Positions 28,740-37,035 of a stretch of 64,000 bases of DNA are shown piece after piece (positions within the stretch are counted from its first letter, which is position 1; the number at the start of each line of letters is the position of its first letter). This stretch comes from Prochlorococcus sp. AG-409-P03 (lineage in GTDB: Bacteria > Cyanobacteriota > Cyanobacteriia > PCC-6307 > Cyanobiaceae). The position numbers and the translations under genes are program-made. The notes under the pieces were generated by a model. The model saw only the letters and a program-made list of their open reading frames with translations, searched no databases and was not told the origin of the DNA. Location: positions 124,001 through 188,000 of the forward strand of contig QCKN01000001.1 of the NCBI GenBank assembly GCA_003215295.1, given 5' to 3'.

Positions 28740-29863
28740 TGGATATTAATAACCAAGAGAATTTTTGGCTTAATCGTCGTGTTGTTATAACTGGGCATAC
28801 AGGCTTTAAGGGCAGTTGGCTTACACTTTGGCTGATGATGCAAGGTGCTGATGTATGGGGCTATTCTCTACCTGTTGATAACATCAATAATATATTATTC
28901 TCTAATTTAAATCTATTCAATTTGAGCTCTCCTGATCAATTAGGAAAACTTCATCATTTTGAAGGTAATATTAATGATTTATCTCAGCTAAGAACATTTT
29001 TTTCTAAGTCCAAGCCAGAAGTAGTTTTTCATCTTGCAGCTCAACCTTTGGTAAGACAAAGTTATCTTGATCCATTAGGTACCTGGCAAACTAATGTGTT
29101 AGGAACATTAAATATATTAGAGAGCGCCAAGAGCTTAACCAATATTTGTGTTTTGGTAATGATTACAACTGATAAGGTATATAAAAATCGTGAATGGATG
29201 TTTGGTTATCGAGAAAATGATGAACTTGGAGGGAATGATCCCTATAGTGCTAGTAAGGCAGCAATGGAACTGGCTATTGCTAGTTGGAAAAATAGTTTTT
29301 TAGGTGTGAAATCTCATCAAGTTCATCATTTATCTATTGCAACGGCAAGGTCAGGAAATGTTATAGGTGGAGGAGATTGGGCAGAAAATCGAATTGTTCC
29401 TGATACTGTCAGAGCTTTGAAGAGTAATCAACTTATCGAAGTCAGGAATCCATATTCAACGAGACCTTGGCAACATGTTTTAGACCCCTTGCATGGATAT
29501 CAACTTTTAGCTGAGAAACTCTTTAAATTGAAGTTGCATTCATCAGAGACTCCTTTTGAGTTTCCAGATTCTTTTAACTTTGGACCTTCTATATCTTCTA
29601 ATCAGACTGTAAAAAAGCTAGTACAGACTATTTTGAAATCTTGGCCAGGAGAATGGTATGAAAAATCTAACAAAGAAGAATTTCATGAAGCAGGATTACT
29701 TCATCTAGAAAGTCAACTTGCCAGGAATTATCTTGCATGGAGACCTCGTTGGTGTTTTGAAGAAACTGTTGAGAAAACAATCTTTTGGTATAAATCTGTT
29801 TCTGAGGGTCAGTCAGCACTGCAATGCACAATGAACGATATTATTCAGTATCAGAAGGTTTGA
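28739..29863 (+). CDS. rfbG: CDP-glucose 4,6-dehydratase
   Basis: Short-chain dehydratase converting CDP-glucose to CDP-4-keto-6-deoxyglucose with bound NAD. Visible are the Rossmann motif RRVVITGHTGFKGSWL, the TTDKVYKNREW segment typical of the dehydratase, the catalytic YSASKAAMEL, and the sugar-binding SGNVIGGGDWAENRIVPD. ATG 28739 (MDINNQ) overlaps the rfbF stop by 1 bp; ATG 28733 is also in frame. The track start at 28703 lies inside rfbF and is unlikely. The product is about 374 aa, normal for RfbG. Confidence 0.95.
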   Translation: MDINNQENFWLNRRVVITGHTGFKGSWLTLWLMMQGADVWGYSLPVDNINNILFSNLNLFNLSSPDQLGKLHHFEGNINDLSQLRTFFSKSKPEVVFHLAAQPLVRQSYLDPLGTWQTNVLGTLNILESAKSLTNICVLVMITTDKVYKNREWMFGYRENDELGGNDPYSASKAAMELAIASWKNSFLGVKSHQVHHLSIATARSGNVIGGGDWAENRIVPDTVRALKSNQLIEVRNPYSTRPWQHVLDPLHGYQLLAEKLFKLKLHSSETPFEFPDSFNFGPSISSNQTVKKLVQTILKSWPGEWYEKSNKEEFHEAGLLHLESQLARNYLAWRPRWCFEETVEKTIFWYKSVSEGQSALQCTMNDIIQYQKV

Positions 29864-29864
29864 T

Positions 29865-30410
29865 ATGTCTATTCAGATTAAGTCAACTTCAATTGAAGGT
29901 GTAAGTGAGATTGCCATTAATCCATTTATAGATCATCGTGGAACTTTTTTTAATTGCTTTCGGACTCATGAGTTTTCTTCATTAGATGCATGGGGTACTC
30001 GAGAAATTCAACAAGTTAATATAAGTACAACAAAGGCCTATGGAGCTATTAGAGGCTTGCATAGTCAAGCTCATCCACATAGTGAAGCAAAGATTATTCG
30101 TTGCATGGAGGGAAAAGTTTGGGACGTTGCGGTTGATCTGAGAGCTGATTCTCCCACTTATGGTCTTTGGCATTCTGTAGAACTTTCTGCAAAAGATTCA
30201 AATGCAATTTTGATTCCGGAAGGATGTGCCCATGGTTTTCAGGTCTTGGAGCCTAATAGCCGACTTCTATATATCCATTCAGGTATCTGGAAGCCTTCTT
30301 TTGAGGTTGGTGTTCGCTGGAATGATCCTAAGTTAAACATTAAATGGCCTATACCCGTTACTGATTTAAGTGAGCGTGATAGTACTCTGCCCTTTTTTGA
30401 ACAAACATGA
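29865..30410 (+). CDS. RmlC-like 4-keto-6-deoxysugar epimerase
   Basis: Cupin-fold epimerase of the dTDP-4-dehydrorhamnose 3,5-epimerase family (181 aa). The catalytic histidine motif IRGLHSQ near residue 65 and the VDLRADSPTYG segment, with the proton-relay aspartate, are present, followed by LIPEGCAHGFQVLE. As it follows rfbF-rfbG it probably acts on the CDP-4-keto-6-deoxyhexose rather than a dTDP sugar, at C3, C5 or both. It starts 1 bp after the rfbG stop and overlaps the methyltransferase gene by 4 bp (ATGA). Confidence 0.9.
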   Translation: MSIQIKSTSIEGVSEIAINPFIDHRGTFFNCFRTHEFSSLDAWGTREIQQVNISTTKAYGAIRGLHSQAHPHSEAKIIRCMEGKVWDVAVDLRADSPTYGLWHSVELSAKDSNAILIPEGCAHGFQVLEPNSRLLYIHSGIWKPSFEVGVRWNDPKLNIKWPIPVTDLSERDSTLPFFEQT

Positions 30411-31606
30411 ATTATAGATGTAGACACTGTCAAACTCTTCTTAGTGATGAGGTTATAGATCTTGGCCATCAACCTCCAAGTAATGCATATCTTCTGTTTG
30501 ATCAATTATCTAAGCCTGAAATCTATTATCCACTTAAAGTATATGTATGCAGCTCTTGTTGGTTAGTTCAATTGCCGAATCACGCCTCTGCAGAGGATCT
30601 CTTCACACCGGATTACGCATATTTTTCAAGTACTTCCATTAGTTGGTGCTTGCATGCAGAAGAATTTGTCAATCAGGCTATATCTCGTTTAGGCCTCGGA
30701 CCAAAGAGTTTTGTGATTGAGATAGCCAGTAATGATGGTTACCTTCTCCAACATATGCGAAAAAATAATATTAAATGCTTAGGGATTGAACCGACTGAGG
30801 CGACGGCTCAGGCTGCTGAAACTAAAGGTATCGATACATTAAAAGAGTTTTTTAGTTTAGATCTTGCAAGACAACTTGAAAAGCCAGATTTGATTATTGC
30901 TAATAATGTACTTGCCCATGTTCCTGACATCAATGATTTTATGCAAGGCATCTCTCAGCTGCTTAAGATGGGTGGACGGGTTTCAATAGAGTTTCCACAT
31001 CTGTTGAATTTATTAGATAAAAAACAATTTGATACTATTTATCATGAGCATTATAGTTATTTAAGTCTTTCATTCGTAAATCGACTAGCTCAATCGGTTG
31101 GCTTGCTTGTTGAAGATGTTGAAATTTTAAATACACATGGTGGGAGCTTAAGAGTATGGCTATCACATCATGGTATATATCCAGTTCAAGAATCTGTCCT
31201 TACTGTTTTGCGCAAGGAAGTCCAATACGGCTTGGAAACTATACAAGCATATAATGAATTTCAGAAGTCGGCTGATTTGATTAAGAATGACTTACTAGAG
31301 TTTATGATTCAGGCAAAAAGAGATGGGAAGAGACTGATTGGTTATGGAGCTGCAGCTAAGGGTAATACATTATTGAATTATGCAGGGATTAAAAGTGACT
31401 TGATGGAATCTGTTGCTGATATGGCGATTAGTAAACAGGGTAAGTTTCTACCTGGAAGTCATATACCAATTATTAGTCCACGAGAATTAGAAGAACTTAA
31501 TCCTGACCTAATCTTTGTTTTACCATGGAATCTTATAGAGGAGATAAAGAAACAGATGAAATCAAGACACTTATTTACTGCTATACCTAACTTGAGACAA
31601 GTTTAG
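30407..31606 (+). CDS. Sugar-nucleotide C-methyltransferase (NovU/TylC3-like)
   Basis: A 399-aa three-domain methyltransferase: an N-terminal zinc finger (CRHCQTLLSD then CSSCWLVQLP, four cysteines in two CxxC pairs), a SAM-binding core (VIEIASNDGYLLQHM near residue 105; IEFPHLLNLLD), and a C-terminal domain (LIGYGAAAKGNTLLNYAGI) typical of C-methyltransferases acting on 4-keto-6-deoxysugars. NovU and TylCIII methylate C5 or C3 of such sugars. In this operon it would methylate the CDP-4-keto-6-deoxy sugar to a branched sugar. It is translationally coupled to the epimerase. The site of methylation cannot be read from sequence. Confidence 0.9.
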   Translation: MNYRCRHCQTLLSDEVIDLGHQPPSNAYLLFDQLSKPEIYYPLKVYVCSSCWLVQLPNHASAEDLFTPDYAYFSSTSISWCLHAEEFVNQAISRLGLGPKSFVIEIASNDGYLLQHMRKNNIKCLGIEPTEATAQAAETKGIDTLKEFFSLDLARQLEKPDLIIANNVLAHVPDINDFMQGISQLLKMGGRVSIEFPHLLNLLDKKQFDTIYHEHYSYLSLSFVNRLAQSVGLLVEDVEILNTHGGSLRVWLSHHGIYPVQESVLTVLRKEVQYGLETIQAYNEFQKSADLIKNDLLEFMIQAKRDGKRLIGYGAAAKGNTLLNYAGIKSDLMESVADMAISKQGKFLPGSHIPIISPRELEELNPDLIFVLPWNLIEEIKKQMKSRHLFTAIPNLRQV

Positions 31607-31746
31607 ATTCTTTTTTTTTAAAGAGAATAACGTCTCGAATGTCTTTGCCAAATCTATTATTTGTTTTTTGGGAGTTATTTTTAGTTGTTTTAAATAGGAA
31701 AACTTTCCTCCCATCATGAGAGAGAAAATCTTTGCCAATTTAGGAA

Positions 31747-33450
31747 CTAAACTAATGATTTCTGTGCATCATCTTTTACTTTGTACTTTTCAGAGCGCTC
31801 CAATATTCTTGCTTCCTTTTTCTGGAGATATTTTTCAAAGCTCTTTAATGACTTACGGCTACTATTAATACCATTCACTTGACTAAACCTCTCTCCATCA
31901 GCGGATGTATTTTCCCAATTAGTCATACCATCGACTACTTGGTTGCCTCTATTTGCTAATTCTCTATTGGTTTCTATTACGTTATTACTTCCATGAGGTG
32001 ATTTTTTGGACTCTTTGTTATCGATACTGTGGCTATAGGATCTATCATGTCTAAATCCCCTGAAAGTAACATCTCTTTCTTGATACAGGTAGTCGATTTG
32101 TCTCAACGTTGTGTCTCTTTGCTTATCATAATAATTTTTCATGAGAGTAGTATTTGCCCACCTTAAGCATTCATAATATTCATCATCGCTTAACTCAGTA
32201 AAATTACAGCATATTAAATCTGAATTTAGATGCTTTCTTTCATAAAAATCCTCTGCTGGGTTTTCAGGATCTAAAAGGCCCATCTTAATTGCGTCGAAAT
32301 ACAGCGGAGATCCTGGGTATGGAGTTACAGGCCTAATAGTTCTCTTTTTATTGAAATCATCATACTTCAACAAAAAGTCGACGCTTTTTTTGATTGTTTC
32401 CCAGTTATCTCCTTTGTTTCCGAAAATAAAGTTTAAACCAGGGCTGATACCAGCTTTTAAGGTTGCCTCGATTCCACTCACAATCATACGTGGAGTCAAA
32501 CCCTTCTTCATATTATTTAGAACTGTTTGATCCATACTTTCTATTCCATAATTTATGAAAACACAGCCTGCTTCTCTCATCAGAATAGTTAGCTCTTCAC
32601 TTGTATAGTTTAGTCTTCCATTACATCCCCATTTCACAGGTAGATCTCGTTTCAGAAACTCTTTACAGACTTCTTCAGTATGATGAACAGAAGACATTAA
32701 TAAGTCGTCTTGAAATGCTATATAAGTGATGCCATATTCTTTATGCAGATACTCCACTTCATTTAATAAATGAACTGGGTTTCTCATCCTATAGCCTGGA
32801 TCCATTCTGTAGCAAAAAGTGCATTTGAATGTGCACCCTCTTGCTGACATCATCGGAAAGGCAAAGTCTGTCATGCCTATGCGAGGCTGTCTTAGCATTC
32901 TATAAATGTCCATAGGAAACAATTCATATGGAGGCATGGGGAGAGAGTCTAAATCCTCTATTAAAGGTGCTCTTTCAGTTTGCTTAAGTTCGCCTTTGTC
33001 CATCCAAGCAATGCCAGGGACATTATCGAGAGGTGAATTGTTTGAAAACGATCGCATTAATTCTGGAACAGTTACTTCACCTTCTCCTAGGCAAACTACA
33101 TCGCAGCCAGATTTTTCAATGAAAAATTTAGGCTCAGGTGTTGGCCCATAACCACCCATTACATATTTGAATTTGTCACGATTTTTTGATGCATTAATTG
33201 CCTTAGATAGGCTCTTCATCTTTTGATATTGATAATAACCAGCAATCAAACTTAAGATCACTACGTCAAATTCATTCTCATCTAAATAGCTTCTTAGATT
33301 ATCATCTGGCCAATGGTATATGTCTTGGTTCCAAATTGAGATTTGATGGTTATCTCTTTTCAGGACAGCACCAAGTGCCCCGAACCCCATTGGGAAAACG
33401 TTATCGAACGATCCATTGTCGTAGATAACAAATAGAACCTTAAGTGTCAT
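31747..33450 (-). CDS. B12-binding-domain radical SAM protein with polar C-terminal extension
   Basis: A 567-aa class B-like radical SAM protein. The N-terminal 130 residues form a Rossmann-like B12-binding domain (VVILSLIAGYYQYQ, GCDVVCLGEGEVTVPEL). The [4Fe-4S] cysteines CTFKCTFC are at residues 206, 210 and 213. The TIM-barrel core continues to about 430 (NGRLNYTSEEL, NYGIESMDQTVL). The last roughly 120 residues are polar, rich in N/S/K/E, and probably disordered, which is unusual for the family. Substrate unknown. It converges with the sugar operon and may methylate or rearrange a glycan or lipid. ATG start. Confidence 0.9.
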   Translation of the reverse strand: MTLKVLFVIYDNGSFDNVFPMGFGALGAVLKRDNHQISIWNQDIYHWPDDNLRSYLDENEFDVVILSLIAGYYQYQKMKSLSKAINASKNRDKFKYVMGGYGPTPEPKFFIEKSGCDVVCLGEGEVTVPELMRSFSNNSPLDNVPGIAWMDKGELKQTERAPLIEDLDSLPMPPYELFPMDIYRMLRQPRIGMTDFAFPMMSARGCTFKCTFCYRMDPGYRMRNPVHLLNEVEYLHKEYGITYIAFQDDLLMSSVHHTEEVCKEFLKRDLPVKWGCNGRLNYTSEELTILMREAGCVFINYGIESMDQTVLNNMKKGLTPRMIVSGIEATLKAGISPGLNFIFGNKGDNWETIKKSVDFLLKYDDFNKKRTIRPVTPYPGSPLYFDAIKMGLLDPENPAEDFYERKHLNSDLICCNFTELSDDEYYECLRWANTTLMKNYYDKQRDTTLRQIDYLYQERDVTFRGFRHDRSYSHSIDNKESKKSPHGSNNVIETNRELANRGNQVVDGMTNWENTSADGERFSQVNGINSSRKSLKSFEKYLQKKEARILERSEKYKVKDDAQKSLV

Positions 33451-34040
33451 CTGGTTTCTTTGTATGGAAATATTATATCAAATAATTTGAATAGATTACT
33501 GCAAGCTAGGTATTAGTGTTATAAGTTATCTCTAGTGAATTAGCATCAGATATGCCGCTGAATCTCGCTTTTTGAGACGGTGACAAAATTGACATTGACA
33601 TATGGTTGATTTTTAGTTGGTTCGTATCGAGGCGCCAATGTTAGAAGTCTGTAGGGATTGATCTTCAGCTAGAACGTATATAGTTCCCAAATAAATTGAA
33701 TAAGTAGAGTGGTTAATGCCATTGTTCTTGTTGGCCCAAGCGGTTTGTGGAATCGTTGATCAACTAGACTATTGCTTACTTCTAAGAAGGCTTATTGTTT
33801 ATGTTGGAATGTGTTTATTAGAATTCTAGTTGGATACTTTTTAGTTAATCTTCATCTAGTTCTCTACAATTTCCTTTAAGATCACTTCCTTGAACTTGTC
33901 GAAAAGGTATAAGGTAGGTTTGGATTGCAGTTAGCTATAGAATACTTTTCTCGATTGAAAGATGACTACCCATAGTGTTTGTAGAGCCTATTAAGACTTA
34001 AGAAATTGTTGGTTCCTATTAACAGCGTTAAAAGTGTGAA
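33451..34040. other. Gene-free stretch between radical SAM gene and tmRNA
   Basis: About 590 bp with no convincing coding region. A 37-codon hydrophobic frame at about 33717 (MPLFLLAQAVCG...) was seen but has no ribosome-binding site. It probably contains the radical SAM gene promoter and otherwise looks like non-coding flank of the tmRNA locus. Confidence 0.5.
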
Positions 34041-34056
34041 GGGGCCTCTCAGCCCC
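34041..34056 (-). terminator. Hairpin at end of tmRNA transcript
   Basis: On the minus strand GGGGC-N6-GCCCC is followed by TTCACACTTTT, a short GC stem with a T-rich run, placed where the tmRNA coding piece should end. It could terminate transcription or mark the 3' processing boundary. Confidence 0.6.
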
Positions 34057-34107
34057 GATGGATCATTTGGGTGATAAGGCTGATCTGACCCCATCTCCCT
34101 TAAAGGG

Positions 34108-34158
34108 TCAAGCAGCAACAGGGGCTGTTTGACGGGAGAAACGAACGATTTTGTTCGC
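34108..34158 (-). other. tmRNA tag reading frame ANKIVRFSRQTAPVAA
   Basis: Within the coding piece, GCG begins a 16-codon frame ending at TGA: ANKIVRFSRQTAPVAA. The hydrophobic end PVAA marks tagged proteins for proteolysis. The tag I recall for other Prochlorococcus is ANKIVSFSRQTAPVAA, so residue 6 is Arg instead of Ser here. Confidence 0.95.
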
Positions 34159-34394
34159 TGTTACGAGTTTGCTCTCACCGAGCAGGCTTCAGTCACCCTC
34201 CTGATGTCCCGTCGAAACCATTGCAGCCCCATACTGAAATGATGTAAGTGGAGCTGAGCGGAATCGAACCGCTGTCCGAGTCACTGGTGTGGATCACCTA
34301 GTCCATAAAAATGGACATACTTATTGTGGCAGTAACTATGGCTTGCATCTCATAGCCCGTTGAATTTTTTATTTCTATTACTGTAAGGAAATTA

Positions 34395-35519
34395 ATGGAA
34401 GCAATTGCTGCATTTCCGCAAGGTTTGGAAGCAGAGGGAGCTAAAGAGCTTCTTTCTCTTGGAGCAACGTCAGTAAGGATTCAAAAAAGAAGTGTGGCTT
34501 TTAAAGCAGATATGGCCTTGTTTTATCGCTTGCACTTGCGAGCACGGTTGCCATTTCGTCTCTTACGTGAAGTTGCTAGATTTCGTGTTAATGGTCCGAA
34601 CGGGCTTTATCAGGCTATTCAGAGGGCGTTTGATTGGGAGCTTTGGCTGCATCCCTCAATGACTTTTAGGGTGGATGTCTCTGGAAGTAGTAGTGGATTA
34701 ACTCATAGTCATTTCACAGCATTGCAAGTAAAAAATGCTGTGATCGACTTGCAAAGACATTCAACTGGGAACAGATCAACTATTGATCTTCAAAATCCAG
34801 ACCTTTGTGTCCATCTTCATTTGCATGCTGATGTTGGAGTTTTAAGTCTTGATGGGTCTGCCGGTAGCTTGCATAAAAGGGGGTATCGCTCTGCTGTTGG
34901 CATTGCTCCTATGAAGGAAAACTTGGCATCTGGTTTGATTCGGATCAGTGGGTGGGATGGTAATTGTCCATTAGTTGATCCATTGTGTGGCAGTGGGACT
35001 TTTCTAACAGAGGCAGTAAGTTCTGCACGGTTTTTAGCTCCAGGCTTGGGAAGATCTTTTCTTTTTGAAGGTTGGGCGGATTTTGACTTGCAGTTGTGGA
35101 ATAAGGAGCTTCAGTGTGCTCGGAACTCTCAATTACCTTTCAAGGAATTACCTGTAATTATTGGATGTGAAAGTAACTTTGAAATTGCCAACCAGGCCAA
35201 GATTAATATTCGGGCGGCTGGATTCGCAAATGACATCAAGATTCAAATGAGTCATTTTAGGGAATTAAAAATGCCTTCTCAAGCTGGAATTATTCTATGT
35301 AATCCACCCTATGGCAAAAGGTTGAACGCGCATGATGACTTAAACAATCTTTATCACGATCTAGGTTCTTTTCTTAAACAAAATGCTTCAGGATGGCAGT
35401 TATGGTTACTGAGTGGAAATCCTTTGCTAACAAGATCGTTGAGATTGAAGGCTAGTCAAAGAATTCCAGTCAGTAATGGGGGGATAGATTGTCGCTGGTT
35501 GAAATACCAAATTAATTGA
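34395..35519 (+). CDS. THUMP-domain RNA (guanine-N2) methyltransferase, RlmL-like
   Basis: A 374-aa rRNA methyltransferase of the RlmL/UPF0020 family. The N-terminal ferredoxin-like/THUMP region (MEAIAAFPQGLEAEGAKELL; FRVDVSGSSSGLTHSHFTA) binds RNA. The Rossmann core has DPLCGSGTFLTEA near residue 198 and the catalytic CNPPYGKRL near 302, the NPPY motif of exocyclic-amine methyltransferases. The likely product is m2G in 23S rRNA. ATG start preceded by a TAAGGA ribosome-binding site. It converges with the holin-like gene 5 bp away, and is divergent from tmRNA. Confidence 0.92.
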   Translation: MEAIAAFPQGLEAEGAKELLSLGATSVRIQKRSVAFKADMALFYRLHLRARLPFRLLREVARFRVNGPNGLYQAIQRAFDWELWLHPSMTFRVDVSGSSSGLTHSHFTALQVKNAVIDLQRHSTGNRSTIDLQNPDLCVHLHLHADVGVLSLDGSAGSLHKRGYRSAVGIAPMKENLASGLIRISGWDGNCPLVDPLCGSGTFLTEAVSSARFLAPGLGRSFLFEGWADFDLQLWNKELQCARNSQLPFKELPVIIGCESNFEIANQAKINIRAAGFANDIKIQMSHFRELKMPSQAGIILCNPPYGKRLNAHDDLNNLYHDLGSFLKQNASGWQLWLLSGNPLLTRSLRLKASQRIPVSNGGIDCRWLKYQIN

Positions 35520-35524
35520 ATTAC

Positions 35525-35911
35525 TTATTTTTTCCCGAAAATTGCTTTTGAAGTTCTTGAGATTCCGTCCCATGTGTCCGGTAAATAAGGTCCTTTTGCT
35601 AATTCTCCGCCAACTCTCAAGCTGATACCTGCCAGGGTTATATCAATGATAATTAAAACCAATAATGACCAATCAAGGCTCCAATTCCATGTTTTCTGCG
35701 CCCAAAGAACAAAAAGAATTTCTACTGCTAATAAGGCAAAGAGCATTAATACTCCACCCATAGCAAGAAAGACCCCTCCACTTATTAAGCGTCGTTTCTC
35801 TCTATCCATTTCTTGCAGTGCAATACGCACATGGAGATCCATAACTGAGCTTGCTAGCGCAGTGACTCTTGCTGCAGCACCAACACCTTTTTGGCTGGAT
35901 GAATTACTCAT
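35525..35911 (-). CDS. Holin superfamily III-like small membrane protein
   Basis: The 128-residue protein has a short soluble N-terminus (AAARVTALASSVMDLHVRIALQEMDREKRRL) then two hydrophobic segments (VFLAMGGVLMLFALLAVEILFVLWA and WSLLVLIIIDITLAGISL). The layout matches the Phage_holin_3_6 family of chromosomal, non-phage proteins. There is no phage context. Its ATG overlaps the stop of the upstream glycine-zipper gene by 1 bp (TAATG), so they are translated together. It may help shape membrane or envelope; that is inference. Confidence 0.75.
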   Translation of the reverse strand: MSNSSSQKGVGAAARVTALASSVMDLHVRIALQEMDREKRRLISGGVFLAMGGVLMLFALLAVEILFVLWAQKTWNWSLDWSLLVLIIIDITLAGISLRVGGELAKGPYLPDTWDGISRTSKAIFGKK

Positions 35912-36375
35912 TAGTTTTTTCTACCTCCTGTTAAAAGGATTCCAAGTATTACTCCTATGCTTGCTGCAACTCCAATTGCTAATAAGGGCCTTTTTCTGAC
36001 TGGTTCTTCAAGACGAGGTCTTAGGGTGCTATTTAACTCATCTAGCAGCTCTTCCAGCTGTTTTTCTAAGGGCTCCAAGCTATCAGCAAGATCTCGTGTT
36101 TTATCGCTAGCTGAATTGAATAATTCTTCTAGTTGTTCTGTGACACCGTAGGTTGTTTTTCCTGAGTGATCAGCAATTACGCGGACTACTTCATCCAAAC
36201 TCCCGCGAGTGGCTTCAAGAGTTTGCTTGGCCAAGTCTGGCCATCTTTCTTGTATCCGAGGGAGCAAGCTTTCGAAGCGATCACTAAACCACTGCTCTGA
36301 CAGATCCTTTTTAGGAGTTGGAGCAGTCTTCACAGTGGTTTGTCCCTCGTCGGATGCGGAATTCACTGATTCCAT
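35911..36375 (-). CDS. Membrane-anchored amphipathic protein (DUF883/YqjD-like)
   Basis: A 154-aa protein with a polar N-terminus, a long helical region with leucine/glutamate heptads (LADSLEPLEKQLEELLDELN), and a C-terminal tail anchor RKRPLLAIGVAASIGVILGILL with GxxxG spacing, resembling ElaB/YqjD-type proteins that tether ribosomes to the membrane in enterobacteria. The family relation is weak outside the anchor. It is the first gene of a two-gene operon with the holin-like protein. ATG start. Confidence 0.7.
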   Translation of the reverse strand: MESVNSASDEGQTTVKTAPTPKKDLSEQWFSDRFESLLPRIQERWPDLAKQTLEATRGSLDEVVRVIADHSGKTTYGVTEQLEELFNSASDKTRDLADSLEPLEKQLEELLDELNSTLRPRLEEPVRKRPLLAIGVAASIGVILGILLTGGRKN

Positions 36376-36597
36376 AAAACCCAGACTGCTTGTTAAAGCC
36401 TAGGGAGTTAGAGGCGACAGTGAAACCCTTGATTTTGTTTGGCTTTCGAAATCAAACTGAGTCATAGCGATCAAACAGCCTTTTCTATGGGCTGTGCCTT
36501 GATGCTCTTTCTTAAATTCGAGAGTCGTCTTTGCTTACATTTATTGCCTAATAAATGCTTCTAGTGCTAAACGTCTTGAGTTACTTACTAAGCGATT

Positions 36598-36735
36598 ATG
36601 GACGTCGGCCTGTCCGCAATGCTATTTGCGTCCAATACCATTCCTACAACTTTCGGTATTGTTGCTGCAGCAGTTGCTGGTGCTGGGAGCCTTCTTTTCA
36701 TTACTTTGCGTTTTGTTCCCAAAGAAGAAAATTAA
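36598..36735 (+). CDS. 45-aa single-span membrane protein
   Basis: Not in the ORF track. ATG GAC GTC GGC opens a 45-residue frame (MDVGLSAMLFASNTIPTTFG...) with a glycine/alanine-rich membrane helix (IVAAAVAGAGSLLFITL) and the charged end RFVPKEEN before TAA. The size and composition match small photosystem or cytochrome complex subunits, but I cannot match it to a named one (not PsbK, PsbM, PsbT, PsaM, PetN or PetM). The competing track ORF at 36555-36830 is a shadow. Confidence 0.65.
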   Translation: MDVGLSAMLFASNTIPTTFGIVAAAVAGAGSLLFITLRFVPKEEN

Positions 36736-37035
36736 AAGCCCCCTTTCATCTAAACCCGATAGGCACGTCAATTTTTGGTGTGCTTGATTGGCTTTGGGAT
36801 CCATCCAACAAGGAGTTTGCTTGGTCATGAACTTCCTTGGGGCTATTTTGTGGTTTTTTGAATTCCCACTTAAGTTTTTTGGTGAAGAATTTTAGTCGTA
36901 CATGAAAAAGTTAAATACTTTTTGAAAGTTTTGCTGGAAGCGGCTCCTGTAAACAAGATCTTCGGTTTTGGAAAAAACATGGTGGAGATAATCCAATAAC
37001 TATCATTAAGAAGGAAAGTCAGAAGTGTTTCATCA
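36736..37035. other. Intergenic, no gene seen
   Basis: About 300 bp between the small membrane protein and a small minus-strand ORF. No structured RNA or ORF of interest was seen. Confidence 0.5.

Larger units (their letters stand above)
34041..34320 (-). ncRNA. ssrA: Two-piece (circularly permuted) tmRNA
   Basis: Rescues stalled ribosomes. Read on the minus strand, the acceptor piece comes first, ending CGGACAGCGGTTCGATTCCGC...CAGCTCCA at 34249. An 18-nt spacer (34231-34248) follows, then the coding piece begins GGGGCTGCAATGGTTTCGAC at 34230. GGGGCTG pairs with CAGCTCC to form the 7-bp acceptor stem. The conventional 3' end precedes the 5' end, so this is the permuted gene known in Prochlorococcus and marine Synechococcus. 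CCA is not encoded. The outer ends are approximate: the 5' side has a GTCCAT-N4-ATGGAC hairpin at 34301-34316, and the 3' side the hairpin at 34041. Confidence 0.95.

Noticed and set aside
33541-34030. Short hydrophobic frame near 33717 and other small frames before tmRNA
   Set aside because: No ribosome-binding site or recognisable pattern, and the frames are too short to separate from chance.
35525-35911. Holin-like gene as evidence of a prophage
   Set aside because: No endolysin, capsid, terminase or integrase is nearby; the family occurs as a chromosomal non-phage gene.
36555-36830. 91-aa ORF in the track overlapping the small membrane protein
   Set aside because: Its sequence is cysteine/serine-rich and unordered; the other frame at 36598 gives a coherent membrane helix.
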